The notes under the pieces were generated by a model. That model made no database searches. It was given only the letters and a program-made list of their open reading frames with translations, and had not been told where the DNA came from. From positions 1 through 55,905 of the forward strand of contig JALONQ010000017.1 of the NCBI GenBank assembly GCA_025454835.1: 55,905 bases of DNA, written 5' to 3'. This document shows, in pieces, positions 34,515 through 43,718 of this stretch. Within the stretch, counting starts at the first letter, position 1. Each line of letters opens with the position of its first letter. The translations under genes and the position numbers were made by a program. Source of the DNA: Bacteroidota bacterium (lineage in GTDB: Bacteria; Bacteroidota; Ignavibacteria; UBA10030).

Positions 34515-35152
34515 GCCGCTCCGCCGCCCCACCCAGACCCGCCCTGCCGACCTTCGGCATCACCGGCGGCATCGGCAGCGGCAAATCAGCCGTTGCCGCG
34601 ATCATTGAGCGTGCCGGCATCCCGGTGTGCTCGGCCGATCAGGTCGCGAGGTCACTGAGCGCCTCGGACCCGGCCCTTCGCCGCAAGATCACCGCGCTCC
34701 TCGGACCGCAGGCTTACCGGGTTGACGGCTCCTACGACCGGGCGTTCGTCGCTTCGCAGATCTTCAGCGACCGCGCGCTTCAACGGTCGCTCGAAGAGGT
34801 CGTCCATCCCGCCACCGACAAAGCCATTCGTGATCAGCTGCGCGAATGGAAAAAGGCCGGACATCCGATCGCGGCGGTCGAAGCTGCACTCGTCTTCGAG
34901 GCGGGCATGGATCGCTGGCTGCAGGCCGTCCTGTTCGTCGATGCTCCAGAAGAGGTCCGGGTGGCTCGCGTCATGCAGCGGGACGGCGTCGACGCAGAAA
35001 GCGTCCGACGGCGCATCGCTGCCCAAGGTTCCCAGAAGCAACACCGCGGACGATCGACGATCGTCATTGAGAACGACGGAACCCTGAAGGATCTTGGACC
35101 CCGTGTTCAATTTGCCCTCTCCATCCTCCGCACGATGTTGTTGAAAGGATGA
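34511..35152 (+). CDS. coaE: Dephospho-CoA kinase
   Basis: This is the last step of coenzyme A synthesis. The P-loop is GITGGIGSGKSAVAA, and SADQVARSL, the RSLEEVVHPA region and VDAPEEVRVARVMQRDG are typical. It has 213 residues. GTG 34511 forms a GTGA overlap with rny. Its own stop overlaps the next ATG (ATGA), so rny-coaE-aminotransferase are coupled. Confidence 0.93.
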   Translation: MSRSAAPPRPALPTFGITGGIGSGKSAVAAIIERAGIPVCSADQVARSLSASDPALRRKITALLGPQAYRVDGSYDRAFVASQIFSDRALQRSLEEVVHPATDKAIRDQLREWKKAGHPIAAVEAALVFEAGMDRWLQAVLFVDAPEEVRVARVMQRDGVDAESVRRRIAAQGSQKQHRGRSTIVIENDGTLKDLGPRVQFALSILRTMLLKG

Positions 35153-36336
35153 ACGTGCCGACACTCGCCGAACGCGAACACGCCCACTTCTTTCATACGT
35201 ACAAGCGCCTCGCCGTCGAGATCGAACGGGGTGAAGGGGCCTATCTCTACGACCGTTCCGGAAAGCGGTACCTGGATTTCTTCGGGGGCCTCGCCGTGAA
35301 CGCGCTCGGCTACGGGCATCCGGGAGTTCTGAAGGCCATTCACGACCAGTCGAGCAAGTATCTGCATCTCTCGAACTTCTTCTTGCAGGAGCCCCAGATC
35401 CGGCTGGCGGAGCGGTTGCTGGCCGCCACGGGCTTTCAGCGCGTATTCCTCTGCAACAGCGGAACGGAGGCGCTCGAAGGGGCCGTGAAGCTGGCGCGCA
35501 AGTGGGGACACGGCAGGGGGAAAGCGATCATCGTGGGGATGTCGAACGCCTTTCACGGGCGGACGTTCGCCGCGTTGTCGCTGATGGACAAGCCCAAATA
35601 CCGTGACGGCTACGCCCCGTTCCTGCCGCATTCGGCATCGATGGCGTTCAACGACATCGATGCCGCGACGAAGGTCATCAACGCTGAGACCTTGGCCGTC
35701 GTGCTGGAGTGCATCCAAGGGGAGGGCGGGATCTTCCCCGTGGCGCCGGCGTTCGCCCGAACCCTCAATGAGCTTCGCGAGGAATTCGGATTCCTCATCA
35801 TCGCCGACGAGATCCAGTCGGGTGTCGGACGGACCGGCAAGTTCTTTGGCTTCGAGCATGTCGGCCTCCAGCCCGATGTGGTGTTGGTGGCGAAGGCCAT
35901 CGGGGGCGGACTTCCGCTTGGCGCGGTGCTGGGCAACGATCGTGTGGCCGAGTCCTTCACGTATGGCGTGCACGGAACGACCTTCGGCGGCAATCCCGTG
36001 GCGTGCGCGGCGGGCAATGCCGTTCTCGACGAGGTCGTCGACGGCGGGCTCATGCAGAACGCTGCCCGCATCGGCGAAGAGTTGCATGCGGTCGGCGACC
36101 GGCTGCGGCGCGAGTTCCCGAAGATGGTGAAAGAGACGCGCGGATTCGGCTGTATGATCGGCATCGACCTGCATATGCCGAGCCAGCCGTACGTCGACGC
36201 CTTGATGTCGCGCGGCATCCTTGTCAACAGCACACACGAAACGGTCCTGAGGCTGTTGCCGCCGCTGACGATCACGACCGAACACTGCGGTCAGTTCGAA
36301 CATGAACTGCGCGCCCTCCTGAAAGCGAACGCCTGA
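35149..36336 (+). CDS. Class III aminotransferase (acetylornithine aminotransferase-like)
   Basis: A PLP enzyme, probably acting on acetylornithine or a related omega-amino compound. The PLP lysine is Lys249 in VLVAKAIGGG. FLCNSGTEALEGAVKLAR, NAFHGRTF, IIADEIQSGVGRTG and HGTTFGGNPVACAA are family motifs. It has 395 residues. No other arginine genes are nearby, so argD is plausible but unproven; related 4-aminobutyrate or lysine-type transaminases look similar. Confidence 0.85.
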   Translation: MNVPTLAEREHAHFFHTYKRLAVEIERGEGAYLYDRSGKRYLDFFGGLAVNALGYGHPGVLKAIHDQSSKYLHLSNFFLQEPQIRLAERLLAATGFQRVFLCNSGTEALEGAVKLARKWGHGRGKAIIVGMSNAFHGRTFAALSLMDKPKYRDGYAPFLPHSASMAFNDIDAATKVINAETLAVVLECIQGEGGIFPVAPAFARTLNELREEFGFLIIADEIQSGVGRTGKFFGFEHVGLQPDVVLVAKAIGGGLPLGAVLGNDRVAESFTYGVHGTTFGGNPVACAAGNAVLDEVVDGGLMQNAARIGEELHAVGDRLRREFPKMVKETRGFGCMIGIDLHMPSQPYVDALMSRGILVNSTHETVLRLLPPLTITTEHCGQFEHELRALLKANA

Positions 36337-37355
36337 TGTTGACAGAACTCGAACCGGGTACCGTCCATGCACCAGAGCTGTACGGCTCGGCCTGGCTCAA
36401 CGGAGATCCCGTGATGCTCAGAAACTTGGAGGGCGGGATCCTCCTCGTCGATTTCTGGGATTCGGTTTCGGCCGCGAGCCTGAGGGCATTGCCGATCCTG
36501 AAGGAGTGGTACGACCGCTACCGCGACATGGGATTGACGGTCGTCGGCGTGCACACGCCCGAATTCGCCTTCGGCGCGGACGACGGGCGCGTGGCTTCGG
36601 CCGTTCGCGCGCTCGGCATTCGCTATCCCGTCATGCTGGACAACGCCGCGCTCGTCTGGGGTGCGTATCGCATTCAGGCGTGGCCGACCCGCGTGCTCGT
36701 CGACCGAACGGGGAACGTTCGCTTCATGCAGTCGGGCAATGAGGGGTACCACGAGTTCGAACGGGGGATCCAGGTCCTGCTGCGCGATGCGGGCTATCGC
36801 GGGTCGTTGCAGCCGCTCATCCCGCCGTTCCGGCGCGAGGAGGACATCATCGGGTATCGGCGTCGGACGACCGGCGACCTGCGCCTGGGCTATGTGCGGG
36901 GCTCGATCGGCAACGTGGAAGGACTCGTCCCGGAGACCCGCAGCTCCTATGCAGATCCGGGGCTGTATCTTCCGGGCCGGGTCTATGCAGATGGGATCTG
37001 GTGGGCGGGGCGCGAATCGCTCCGGTCTTCCGGCGTCTTGGGTGAACGGTCGTCTCTCAGCCTTGAGTACGACGGCTCCGATATCTTCGTGGTGGCCGGT
37101 GCCTCCGCGCCCGCGCAGATGTTCGTCGAGCTGGACGGCGGACCGCTATCGCCCGGAGTGTTCGGCGCGGACGTACGCCGGGGACCGGACGGCACGGCGG
37201 CGGTCCTGATCTCCGAACCGCGGCTGTATCATCTGGCCCAGGAACGCCAGACGGAGCACAGGCGAATGCGGCTCAGCGTGACCCAACCGGGAATCGACGT
37301 CTATGCCATGTCGATCCTCGGGCCCATGGACCTGTCGGCCTTCTCGGAGAACTGA
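36336..37355 (+). CDS. Thioredoxin-fold protein without cysteines (TlpA/DipZ C-terminal-like)
   Basis: This protein has 339 residues and no signal peptide. The N-terminal TlpA/redoxin fold (about 1-150) keeps LLVDFWDS and the cis-Pro motif AWPTRVLVD, but the CxxC site is replaced by Ser45-Ala-Ala-Ser48, and the whole protein contains no cysteine. A C-terminal beta-rich region (about 190-330; ADGIWWAGRESL, QMFVELDG) resembles the domain after the thioredoxin of DipZ. ATG 36336 overlaps the aminotransferase stop by one base. It cannot act as a thiol reductase; a binding or scaffold role is inferred. Confidence 0.78.
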   Translation: MLTELEPGTVHAPELYGSAWLNGDPVMLRNLEGGILLVDFWDSVSAASLRALPILKEWYDRYRDMGLTVVGVHTPEFAFGADDGRVASAVRALGIRYPVMLDNAALVWGAYRIQAWPTRVLVDRTGNVRFMQSGNEGYHEFERGIQVLLRDAGYRGSLQPLIPPFRREEDIIGYRRRTTGDLRLGYVRGSIGNVEGLVPETRSSYADPGLYLPGRVYADGIWWAGRESLRSSGVLGERSSLSLEYDGSDIFVVAGASAPAQMFVELDGGPLSPGVFGADVRRGPDGTAAVLISEPRLYHLAQERQTEHRRMRLSVTQPGIDVYAMSILGPMDLSAFSEN

Positions 37356-37356
37356 G

Positions 37357-38385
37357 ATGAGGTGCGTCCGCATTCATGCCCACGGCGGCCCCGAACAACT
37401 GCAGTTTGACGATGTCCCTGAGCCGCCGGTCGGGCCCGACGAGGTGCGTGTCAGCGTCCGCGCGACGTCGATCAACCATATGGACATTTGGGTCCGGCAG
37501 GGATTGCCGGGCGTCCGCGTGCCGCTGCCGATCATCCCGGGAGTCGATGCGGCCGGCGTCGTCGAGACGGTGGGAGAAGCGGTCCGTCATGTTCATCCCG
37601 GAGACAGGGTCACGGTTGCGCAGGGGATCTCGTGCGGGCATTGTGCCGCCTGCCTGAACGGTCACGACAATCTCTGCAAGGAGTACATCCTGATCGGCGA
37701 GCATCGTGACGGGGCCGATGCAGAGTTGCTCGTCGTGCCGGGTCGTAATATCATCAAACTGGCCCCGGAGATCTCGTTCGAGTCGGCTGCGGCGGCGGGT
37801 CTGGTCTTCCTCACGGCGTGGCAGATGCTGGTCGACAAGGCCCAGGTTCGGCCGGGAGAGACCGTCGTTGTGCACGGGGCCGGAAGCGGTGTCGGCAGCG
37901 CGGCGATCCAGATCGCCCATCTGTTCGGCGCCCGGGTCATTGCCACGACCAGCTCTGAGCGCAAGGCTGATCAAGCGCGCTTGCTGGGGGCAGCGGAGGT
38001 CATTCTCTACAACAAGGAGGATGTGCTCGCTTCGATCCGCCGAATGACCGACAAGCGAGGCGCCGACATTGTGATCGATCATGTGGGGACGCCGGTTTGG
38101 GAGATCAGCATCAAAGGACTGACCAAAGGCGGCCGGCTGGTCACATGTGGGGCGACGGCGGGCTACGAGGCGGTCACTGATCTTCGCTACGTCTTCTACA
38201 AACAGCTCAGTATCCTGGGTTCGACGATGGGGCGCAAAGGAGATCTGCTCAAGATCCTCGGACTGATGGCCGAGGAGAAGCTCCGAGCCGTGATACACGC
38301 CGACCTGCCGCTGGAGGAGGTGCGCGAGGCGCATCGCATCGTAGAATCTGGGGAGCAGTTCGGGAAGGTGGTGCTGAAGGTCTGA
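37357..38385 (+). CDS. Zinc-type alcohol dehydrogenase / quinone oxidoreductase family protein
   Basis: An MDR superfamily oxidoreductase with 342 residues. The GroES-like domain has the structural zinc cysteines CGHCAACLNGHDNLC, and the Rossmann domain has VVVHGAGSGVGSAAIQIA, an NADP(H)-binding GxGxxG type. The catalytic-zinc region has SINHMDIWVRQG, an Asn-His-type variant of the usual Cys site. ATG 37357 follows GGAGA. It lies one base after the thioredoxin-fold gene. The substrate is unknown. Confidence 0.9.
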   Translation: MRCVRIHAHGGPEQLQFDDVPEPPVGPDEVRVSVRATSINHMDIWVRQGLPGVRVPLPIIPGVDAAGVVETVGEAVRHVHPGDRVTVAQGISCGHCAACLNGHDNLCKEYILIGEHRDGADAELLVVPGRNIIKLAPEISFESAAAAGLVFLTAWQMLVDKAQVRPGETVVVHGAGSGVGSAAIQIAHLFGARVIATTSSERKADQARLLGAAEVILYNKEDVLASIRRMTDKRGADIVIDHVGTPVWEISIKGLTKGGRLVTCGATAGYEAVTDLRYVFYKQLSILGSTMGRKGDLLKILGLMAEEKLRAVIHADLPLEEVREAHRIVESGEQFGKVVLKV

Positions 38386-38511
38386 ACGATCATGAGAGGG
38401 TTTGCCACGAAGTGCACAAAGTCCCTCTTCGTTCAGAAGTCCCGGTTTTGTTGGGGTCCCTGTCGGCCGTGATCCTTCTCGTGCTTCTTGATGTTCTTCG
38501 TGGTACATTTG

Positions 38512-38566
38512 CCTGTGGCGATTTGATGACAGCTTGCCGCCACCGCTTCTCCAAGTGCTAAAGCGT
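38512..38566 (+). promoter_or_regulatory. SAM-II riboswitch aptamer upstream of metH
   Basis: GTGGCG (38515-38520) pairs with CGCCAC (38538-38543). The loop begins GATTTGA and ends in CTTGC, and GCTAAAGC follows at 38557-38564. This order (stem, GATTTG, CTTGC, stem, then AAGNNGCTAAA forming the pseudoknot) is the SAM-II consensus as I know it. It precedes methionine synthase, a fitting target. A TGGTACATT extended -10 (38501-38509) sits just before it. Confidence 0.85.
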
Positions 38567-38582
38567 CGACGGGACTCGAGTG

Positions 38583-38610
38583 CCCCGACGCGCTGGTCGG
38601 GGTTCTTCGT
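38583..38610 (+). terminator. Riboswitch expression platform: terminator with competing antiterminator
   Basis: CCCCGAC (38583-38589) and GTCGGGG (38596-38602) form a perfect 7-bp stem, followed by TTCTTCGTTT. GCGTCG (38563-38568), next to the aptamer's GCTAAAGC, can instead pair with CGACGC (38586-38591), adding GGG/CCC. The two folds exclude each other. Confidence 0.6.
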
Positions 38611-38634
38611 TTCGTCACCCTCTTTCACGCATCC

Positions 38635-41600
38635 ATGACCTCTGCGTTTCTCGCACGACTCCGGGACAAGGTCCTCGTCTTTGACGGAGCGACCGGCACC
38701 CACCTGCAAGGCCAGAACCTGACGGCCGATGACTTCGGGGGTGAATCCCTGGCGGGCTGCAATGAGTTCCTCGTGATCTCGAAGCCATCCGCGGTGGAGC
38801 GTGTCCATGCCGACTATCTCGAGGCCGGCGCCGACGTCGTCGAAACCAATTCCTTCGGTTCCACGAGCATCGTTCTTGCGGAGTACGGCCTCCAGGACCG
38901 CACGGAAGAATTGAACCGCCTGTCGGCGCAGATCGCACGCCGCGTCGCCTCGTCGTACGCCACGCCGGACCGGCCTCGTTTCGTCGCCGGCTCGATGGGC
39001 CCCACGACCAAGCTACCGACCCTCGGCCACATCGCCTTCATGGACTTGTCCGACGACTACTACGTGCAGGCGCGTGGATTGATCGAAGGGGGCGTTGACC
39101 TGCTCTGCGTGGAGACGGTCCAGGACATCCTGCAGGCGAAAGCCGCGCTTCATGGGATCCAACGCTACTTTGCCGACAGCCGTTGCAAGGTGCCGCTGAT
39201 CGTCTCCGTGACGATCGAATCGATGGGTACGATGCTCCTTGGGACGGAGATCTCGGCCGCATTGACGGCCATCGAGCCCTTCGACATCGATGTCTTCGGC
39301 CTAAACTGTGCGACGGGGCCCCAGGAAATGTCGGAGCACATTCGCACGCTCTCCGACATCTCACCACTGCCGATCTTCGTCATGCCGAACGCCGGCATTC
39401 CGGAGAACATCGGCGGCCATGCCCACTACAAGCTGTCGCCGGAGGAGTTGGTGAGGTCGATGACCCACTTCGTCAAAGACCTCGGCGTGTCGGTCGTCGG
39501 CGGCTGCTGCGGCACGACCAAGGAACATATCCGGCAGCTGGCGGCCGCGGTGGAGGGAGTGACTCCCAAGGCTCGGTCGCCCCAGTTCATACCGGCCGCA
39601 TCGAGTTTGTACCAGGCCTCTCCGTTCCAGGTCGACAATCCACCGACGCTCGTTGGAGAACGGACGAACGCCAACGGCAGCAAGCTCTTCCGCGACCTCC
39701 TGGCGAAGGAGGATTGGGAGGGCATCGTGGCGATGGGAAAGGACCAGGTGCGCGAGCAGGTCCATCTCCTCGACGTGTGCGTGGCGTACGTCGGTCGGAA
39801 CGAGCGGTCCGATGCCTCGGAGGTGATCTCGCGCTTCAACCGGCAGGTCACCGTTCCGCTGGTGATCGATTCCACCGAGGCGCCGGTGATCGAGGAGTCC
39901 CTCCGGCGCATCGCCGGAAAGGCGGTCGTCAATTCGATCAACCTCGAGGACGGCGAGGAGCGGCTGGAACGGATCGTGAAGCTGTGCAAGCAATATGGCG
40001 CTGCCGTCATCGCGTTGACGATCGACGAGCAGGGGATGGCGAAGACGGCCGACGCCAAGCTTGCCATCGCCAAGCGCATCTACGACCTGGCCGTCGTCAA
40101 GTTCGGCATGCGGGCGCACGACATGATCTTCGATACGCTGACCTTCACGCTGGGGTCGGGTGAAGAAGAGTTCCGGCGCGCAGGCATCGAGACGATCGAA
40201 GCACTCCGGCGGATCAAGCACGAGTTGCCGGGTGTCCACACGATCCTCGGCGTGAGCAATATCTCCTTCGGACTGTCGGCCCCCGCGCGCCCGGCGCTCA
40301 ATTCGGTCTTCCTCCATGCGGCCGTCGAGGCTGGCCTCGATATGGCCATCGTTCACGCGTCGAAGATCATTCCGCTGTACAAACTCGATCCGAACGCGCA
40401 TGAACTCTGCCGTCGTCTTGTCTTCGACGAGCGGACGTTCAGCGGAACCGGCGAAGACCGGACGGTCGCCTCAGATCCGCTGACGGAGCTCATGGCCTTC
40501 TATGCGGGGGCCAAGCAAGAGAAGGTGTCGGCAGCGGTGAAGGACGGGACCATCGAGGACCGGTTGAGACGACGCATCGTCGACGGAGATCGGGTCGGAC
40601 TTCACGGCGACCTTGACGAAGCGTTGAAGACCCGTGCGGCCCTGTCCATCATCAACGATGTGCTGCTCGAAGGGATGAAGGTCGTCGGCGACCTGTTCGG
40701 CTCGGGGCAGATGCAGCTTCCATTCGTTCTCCAGTCGGCCGAGGTGATGAAAGCCGCCGTGGCCTATCTCGAGCCGCACATGGAGAAGAGCGGCGGCCGG
40801 GCCAAGGGAACCATGGTCATCGCCACCGTGAAAGGTGACGTGCATGACATCGGCAAGAACCTTGTCGACATCATTTTGACGAACAACGGCTTCAAGGTCG
40901 TCAACCTCGGCATCAAGACGCCGGTGGAGGCGATGCTCCACGCGGTGCAGGAGCACCAAGCCGACGCCATCGGCATGAGCGGCCTCCTGGTGAAGTCCAC
41001 GCTCGTCATGAAGGAGAACCTCGAGGTCATGGCCGAGCGAGGATTGACCATCCCGGTTATCCTGGGCGGGGCCGCGTTGACCCGGCGATACGTCGAACAG
41101 GATCTTCGCGCCGTCGCCACGAGTCCGGTATTCTACGCGAACGACGCCTTCGATGGCCTGCGCCTGATGGAACAGATCATCTCCGGCTCGCTCCCGTCGA
41201 CGGCCCCCGAGGCCGAGACAGGGCTCGCCGACGATGAGCCGGCGCTGACCGGTTCTGAGGCAAAGATCGCCATGGCCGAGGCCGAAGGAAATGCCGCGCT
41301 GCCGCTCCGTTCCTCGATCTCGCGCGACGTGACGATCCCCGCGCCGCCGTTCTGGGGTTCGAAGGTCGTTACGGACATCCCGGTCGACACCGTCTACCGT
41401 TACATCAACGACGTGGCCCTCATTCGGGGACAGTGGCGCATTGTCAAGGGAAAGCTCGCTCCGGAGGAATACCAGAGGATCCTCCAGGAAAAGGTCATGC
41501 CCGAGTACCGCGCGCTGAAGGACGAGGTCCGCGACGCGCGCTTGCTCGAACCGAAGGTGGTATACGGCTACTTTCCCTGCCAGTCGGAGGGCAACGACCT

Positions 41601-42147
41601 GATCATCTACGAACCGCCGACCGGTGGTACGGCGCCAACCACCGCGCGCGTCAAGGGGAGGATCGCCTTCCCGCGGCAGATGAAGGACCGCCAACTCTGC
41701 ATCTCGGATTTCTTCGCGTCAGTCGATTCAGGACGCATCGACGTTATCCCGATGCATTTGGTCACGGTCGGCCAGAAAGCGTCGGAGCATGCGAAGCGGC
41801 TCTTCGACGACAACAACTACAAGGACTATCTCTACTTTCATGGCCTGAGCGTGGAGAGCGCCGAAGCCCTGGCGGAGTTGTGGCATCAACGCATACGACA
41901 GGAACTTGGCATCGCCGGGAAGGACGCGCCCGAGGTCAAACGGCTCTTCAGCCAGGGCTACCAAGGGGCGCGCTATTCGTTCGGCTATCCGGCCTGTCCC
42001 GATCTGGAGGATCAGGCCCTGCTCTTCGACTTGCTTCGGCCGGAGCGCATCGGTGTCGCGCTCAGCGAGGAGTTCCAGCTCGAACCCGAGCAATCAACGA
42101 GCGCCATCATTGTGCATCATCCCGAAGCCCGTTACTTCAATATCTGA
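38635..42147 (+). CDS. metH: Cobalamin-dependent methionine synthase
   Basis: It transfers methyl from methyltetrahydrofolate via cobalamin to homocysteine. All four modules are present: the homocysteine domain with zinc ligands Cys225, Cys291 and Cys292; the pterin-binding domain (about 330-600, VGERTNANGSKLF); the cobalamin domain with the axial His737 in DVHDIG; and the SAM-dependent activation domain at the end (SQGYQGARYSFGYPACPDL). It has 1170 residues from ATG 38635. Control by the SAM-II riboswitch implies shut-off when SAM is plentiful. No B12 riboswitch is seen. Confidence 0.97.
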   Translation: MTSAFLARLRDKVLVFDGATGTHLQGQNLTADDFGGESLAGCNEFLVISKPSAVERVHADYLEAGADVVETNSFGSTSIVLAEYGLQDRTEELNRLSAQIARRVASSYATPDRPRFVAGSMGPTTKLPTLGHIAFMDLSDDYYVQARGLIEGGVDLLCVETVQDILQAKAALHGIQRYFADSRCKVPLIVSVTIESMGTMLLGTEISAALTAIEPFDIDVFGLNCATGPQEMSEHIRTLSDISPLPIFVMPNAGIPENIGGHAHYKLSPEELVRSMTHFVKDLGVSVVGGCCGTTKEHIRQLAAAVEGVTPKARSPQFIPAASSLYQASPFQVDNPPTLVGERTNANGSKLFRDLLAKEDWEGIVAMGKDQVREQVHLLDVCVAYVGRNERSDASEVISRFNRQVTVPLVIDSTEAPVIEESLRRIAGKAVVNSINLEDGEERLERIVKLCKQYGAAVIALTIDEQGMAKTADAKLAIAKRIYDLAVVKFGMRAHDMIFDTLTFTLGSGEEEFRRAGIETIEALRRIKHELPGVHTILGVSNISFGLSAPARPALNSVFLHAAVEAGLDMAIVHASKIIPLYKLDPNAHELCRRLVFDERTFSGTGEDRTVASDPLTELMAFYAGAKQEKVSAAVKDGTIEDRLRRRIVDGDRVGLHGDLDEALKTRAALSIINDVLLEGMKVVGDLFGSGQMQLPFVLQSAEVMKAAVAYLEPHMEKSGGRAKGTMVIATVKGDVHDIGKNLVDIILTNNGFKVVNLGIKTPVEAMLHAVQEHQADAIGMSGLLVKSTLVMKENLEVMAERGLTIPVILGGAALTRRYVEQDLRAVATSPVFYANDAFDGLRLMEQIISGSLPSTAPEAETGLADDEPALTGSEAKIAMAEAEGNAALPLRSSISRDVTIPAPPFWGSKVVTDIPVDTVYRYINDVALIRGQWRIVKGKLAPEEYQRILQEKVMPEYRALKDEVRDARLLEPKVVYGYFPCQSEGNDLIIYEPPTGGTAPTTARVKGRIAFPRQMKDRQLCISDFFASVDSGRIDVIPMHLVTVGQKASEHAKRLFDDNNYKDYLYFHGLSVESAEALAELWHQRIRQELGIAGKDAPEVKRLFSQGYQGARYSFGYPACPDLEDQALLFDLLRPERIGVALSEEFQLEPEQSTSAIIVHHPEARYFNI

Positions 42148-42160
42148 CGATGGAGGACCC

Positions 42161-42793
42161 ATGTCCAAACTGCTCTTGCTGCGCCACGGCGAATCGCAAT
42201 GGAACCTTGAGAACCGCTTCACCGGTTGGGTCGATATTCCGCTCTCTCCAAAAGGGGAGGAGGAGGCCCGGGCGGCAGGCGAGAAACTGAAGGGATATCA
42301 TTTCGAGCAAGGCTACACCTCGGTCCTGCAACGGGCCATCAGAACGCTCGATATTGTCCTTGGCATCACTGGTCAGAAGGACCTGCCGATCGAGCGTGAT
42401 CAGGCCCTCAACGAACGTCATTATGGGGCCCTGCAGGGAAAGAACAAGGCGGAGATCGGAGCGCAGTATGGCGAGGCGCAGCTGAAGATCTGGCGACGCA
42501 GTTACGACGTGCCGCCTCCGAAGGAGAAGACCGACCTCAATCCCGAAGGCGTCAGCGAAAGCCTGAAAGATACGGCCGCCCGAACGCTGCCGTACTTCCA
42601 GAGCAAGATCATGCCCGACGTTCTCGCCGGAAAGGACGTCATCGTCGCCGCGCACGGCAACAGCCTCCGCTCGATCGTCATGCATCTCGACGATCTGACG
42701 AAGGAGGAGGTGTTGGAACTGAACATCCCCACCGGTGCACCGCTGCTCTACGTGTACGATGGGAAGAAGATCGTCGAGCATCGCTATCTGTAG
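42161..42793 (+). CDS. gpmA: 2,3-bisphosphoglycerate-dependent phosphoglycerate mutase
   Basis: This glycolytic enzyme interconverts 3- and 2-phosphoglycerate. The phosphohistidine motif is LLLRHGESQWN near the N-terminus; ERHYGALQG and VIVAAHGNSLRSIV carry the other active-site residues. It has 210 residues, slightly shorter than the 230-250 of most GpmA, as in other Bacteroidota-type forms. ATG 42161 follows GGAGG, 14 bases after metH. Confidence 0.94.
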   Translation: MSKLLLLRHGESQWNLENRFTGWVDIPLSPKGEEEARAAGEKLKGYHFEQGYTSVLQRAIRTLDIVLGITGQKDLPIERDQALNERHYGALQGKNKAEIGAQYGEAQLKIWRRSYDVPPPKEKTDLNPEGVSESLKDTAARTLPYFQSKIMPDVLAGKDVIVAAHGNSLRSIVMHLDDLTKEEVLELNIPTGAPLLYVYDGKKIVEHRYL

Positions 42794-42816
42794 TCGGAAG
42801 GCGTTGTTCTCCTCGG

Positions 42817-42874
42817 CGTGCCACGCGCCCATGGAGCCGCCATGAACGGCGGCGGAAACGCGCGTGGATGCACG
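42817..42874 (+). other. Long imperfect stem-loop after gpmA
   Basis: CGTG-CCACGCGC (42817-42828) pairs with GCGCGTGG (42860-42867) and CACG (42871-42874) with a three-base bulge. Within it GCCGCC (42836-42841) pairs with GGCGGC (42848-42853). No T-run follows at once (GAATTTTC). It may be a 3' stability structure, an imperfect terminator or a small RNA. The rest of 42794-42953 holds no gene. Confidence 0.5.
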
Positions 42875-42933
42875 AATTTTCGCTTCATTGAATCCGATTT
42901 TCAACAGTTCAGCATGATTTCGCGCACCTTGGA

Positions 42934-42962
42934 TTGCATTTCGGCCCACAATCGTGTATACT
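42934..42962 (+). promoter_or_regulatory. Sigma70-type promoter overlapping the start of the DUF309 gene
   Basis: TTGCAT (42934-42939) and TATACT (42957-42962) have a 17-base spacer. The predicted start point (about 42969) lies downstream of the only in-frame standard start codon (GTG 42954). Confidence 0.5.
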
Positions 42963-43337
42963 TTTTCGGGTTGGGACGAGCGGTTCGAAGCTGGAATTCG
43001 ACACTTCAACCGCGAGGAATTCTTCGAGGCGCATGAGGTGTGGGAGGACCTGTGGCATGAGGTCCGCGACGCCGACCGAAGTCTTCTGCAAGCTCTGATT
43101 CAGGTCGCGGCGGGTTTCTACCATCACCAATGCGACAACCCGCGGGGCACGGCGAGCCAACTTCGCAAGGCAGGCGAAAAGCTTACCCTCTATCCCGTTG
43201 TCCACCGTGGCATCCAAGTCGGCACGCTGTTGGCCGGCGTGCGTGCATGGATCGGGGAGAGAGGGGAAGCAGGGCCGACGCTGGGAAGGACCTCTTACCC
43301 CCGCATCACGATCGACTCGACGTTTTCACCATCCTAG
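42954..43337 (+). CDS. DUF309 domain protein
   Basis: This protein has up to 127 residues. The family signature is NREEFFEAHEVWEDLWHE, followed by LLQALIQVAAGFYHHQ; it is helical and soluble. Its biochemical role is not established. GTG 42954 is the only standard start that keeps the whole domain, but it overlaps the -10 box of a good promoter, so the true start may be a rare codon further in, or the promoter may be unused. Confidence 0.82.
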   Translation: MYTFSGWDERFEAGIRHFNREEFFEAHEVWEDLWHEVRDADRSLLQALIQVAAGFYHHQCDNPRGTASQLRKAGEKLTLYPVVHRGIQVGTLLAGVRAWIGERGEAGPTLGRTSYPRITIDSTFSPS

Positions 43338-43347
43338 TTCCATTTGA

Positions 43348-43698
<351 letters not shown>

Positions 43699-43718
43699 GA
43701 GCACAGCAGTTCGATCAC

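Noticed and set aside
38386-38634. Cobalamin riboswitch before metH
   Set aside because: The B12-box type sequence is absent and the leader is too short. The visible pattern matches SAM-II instead.
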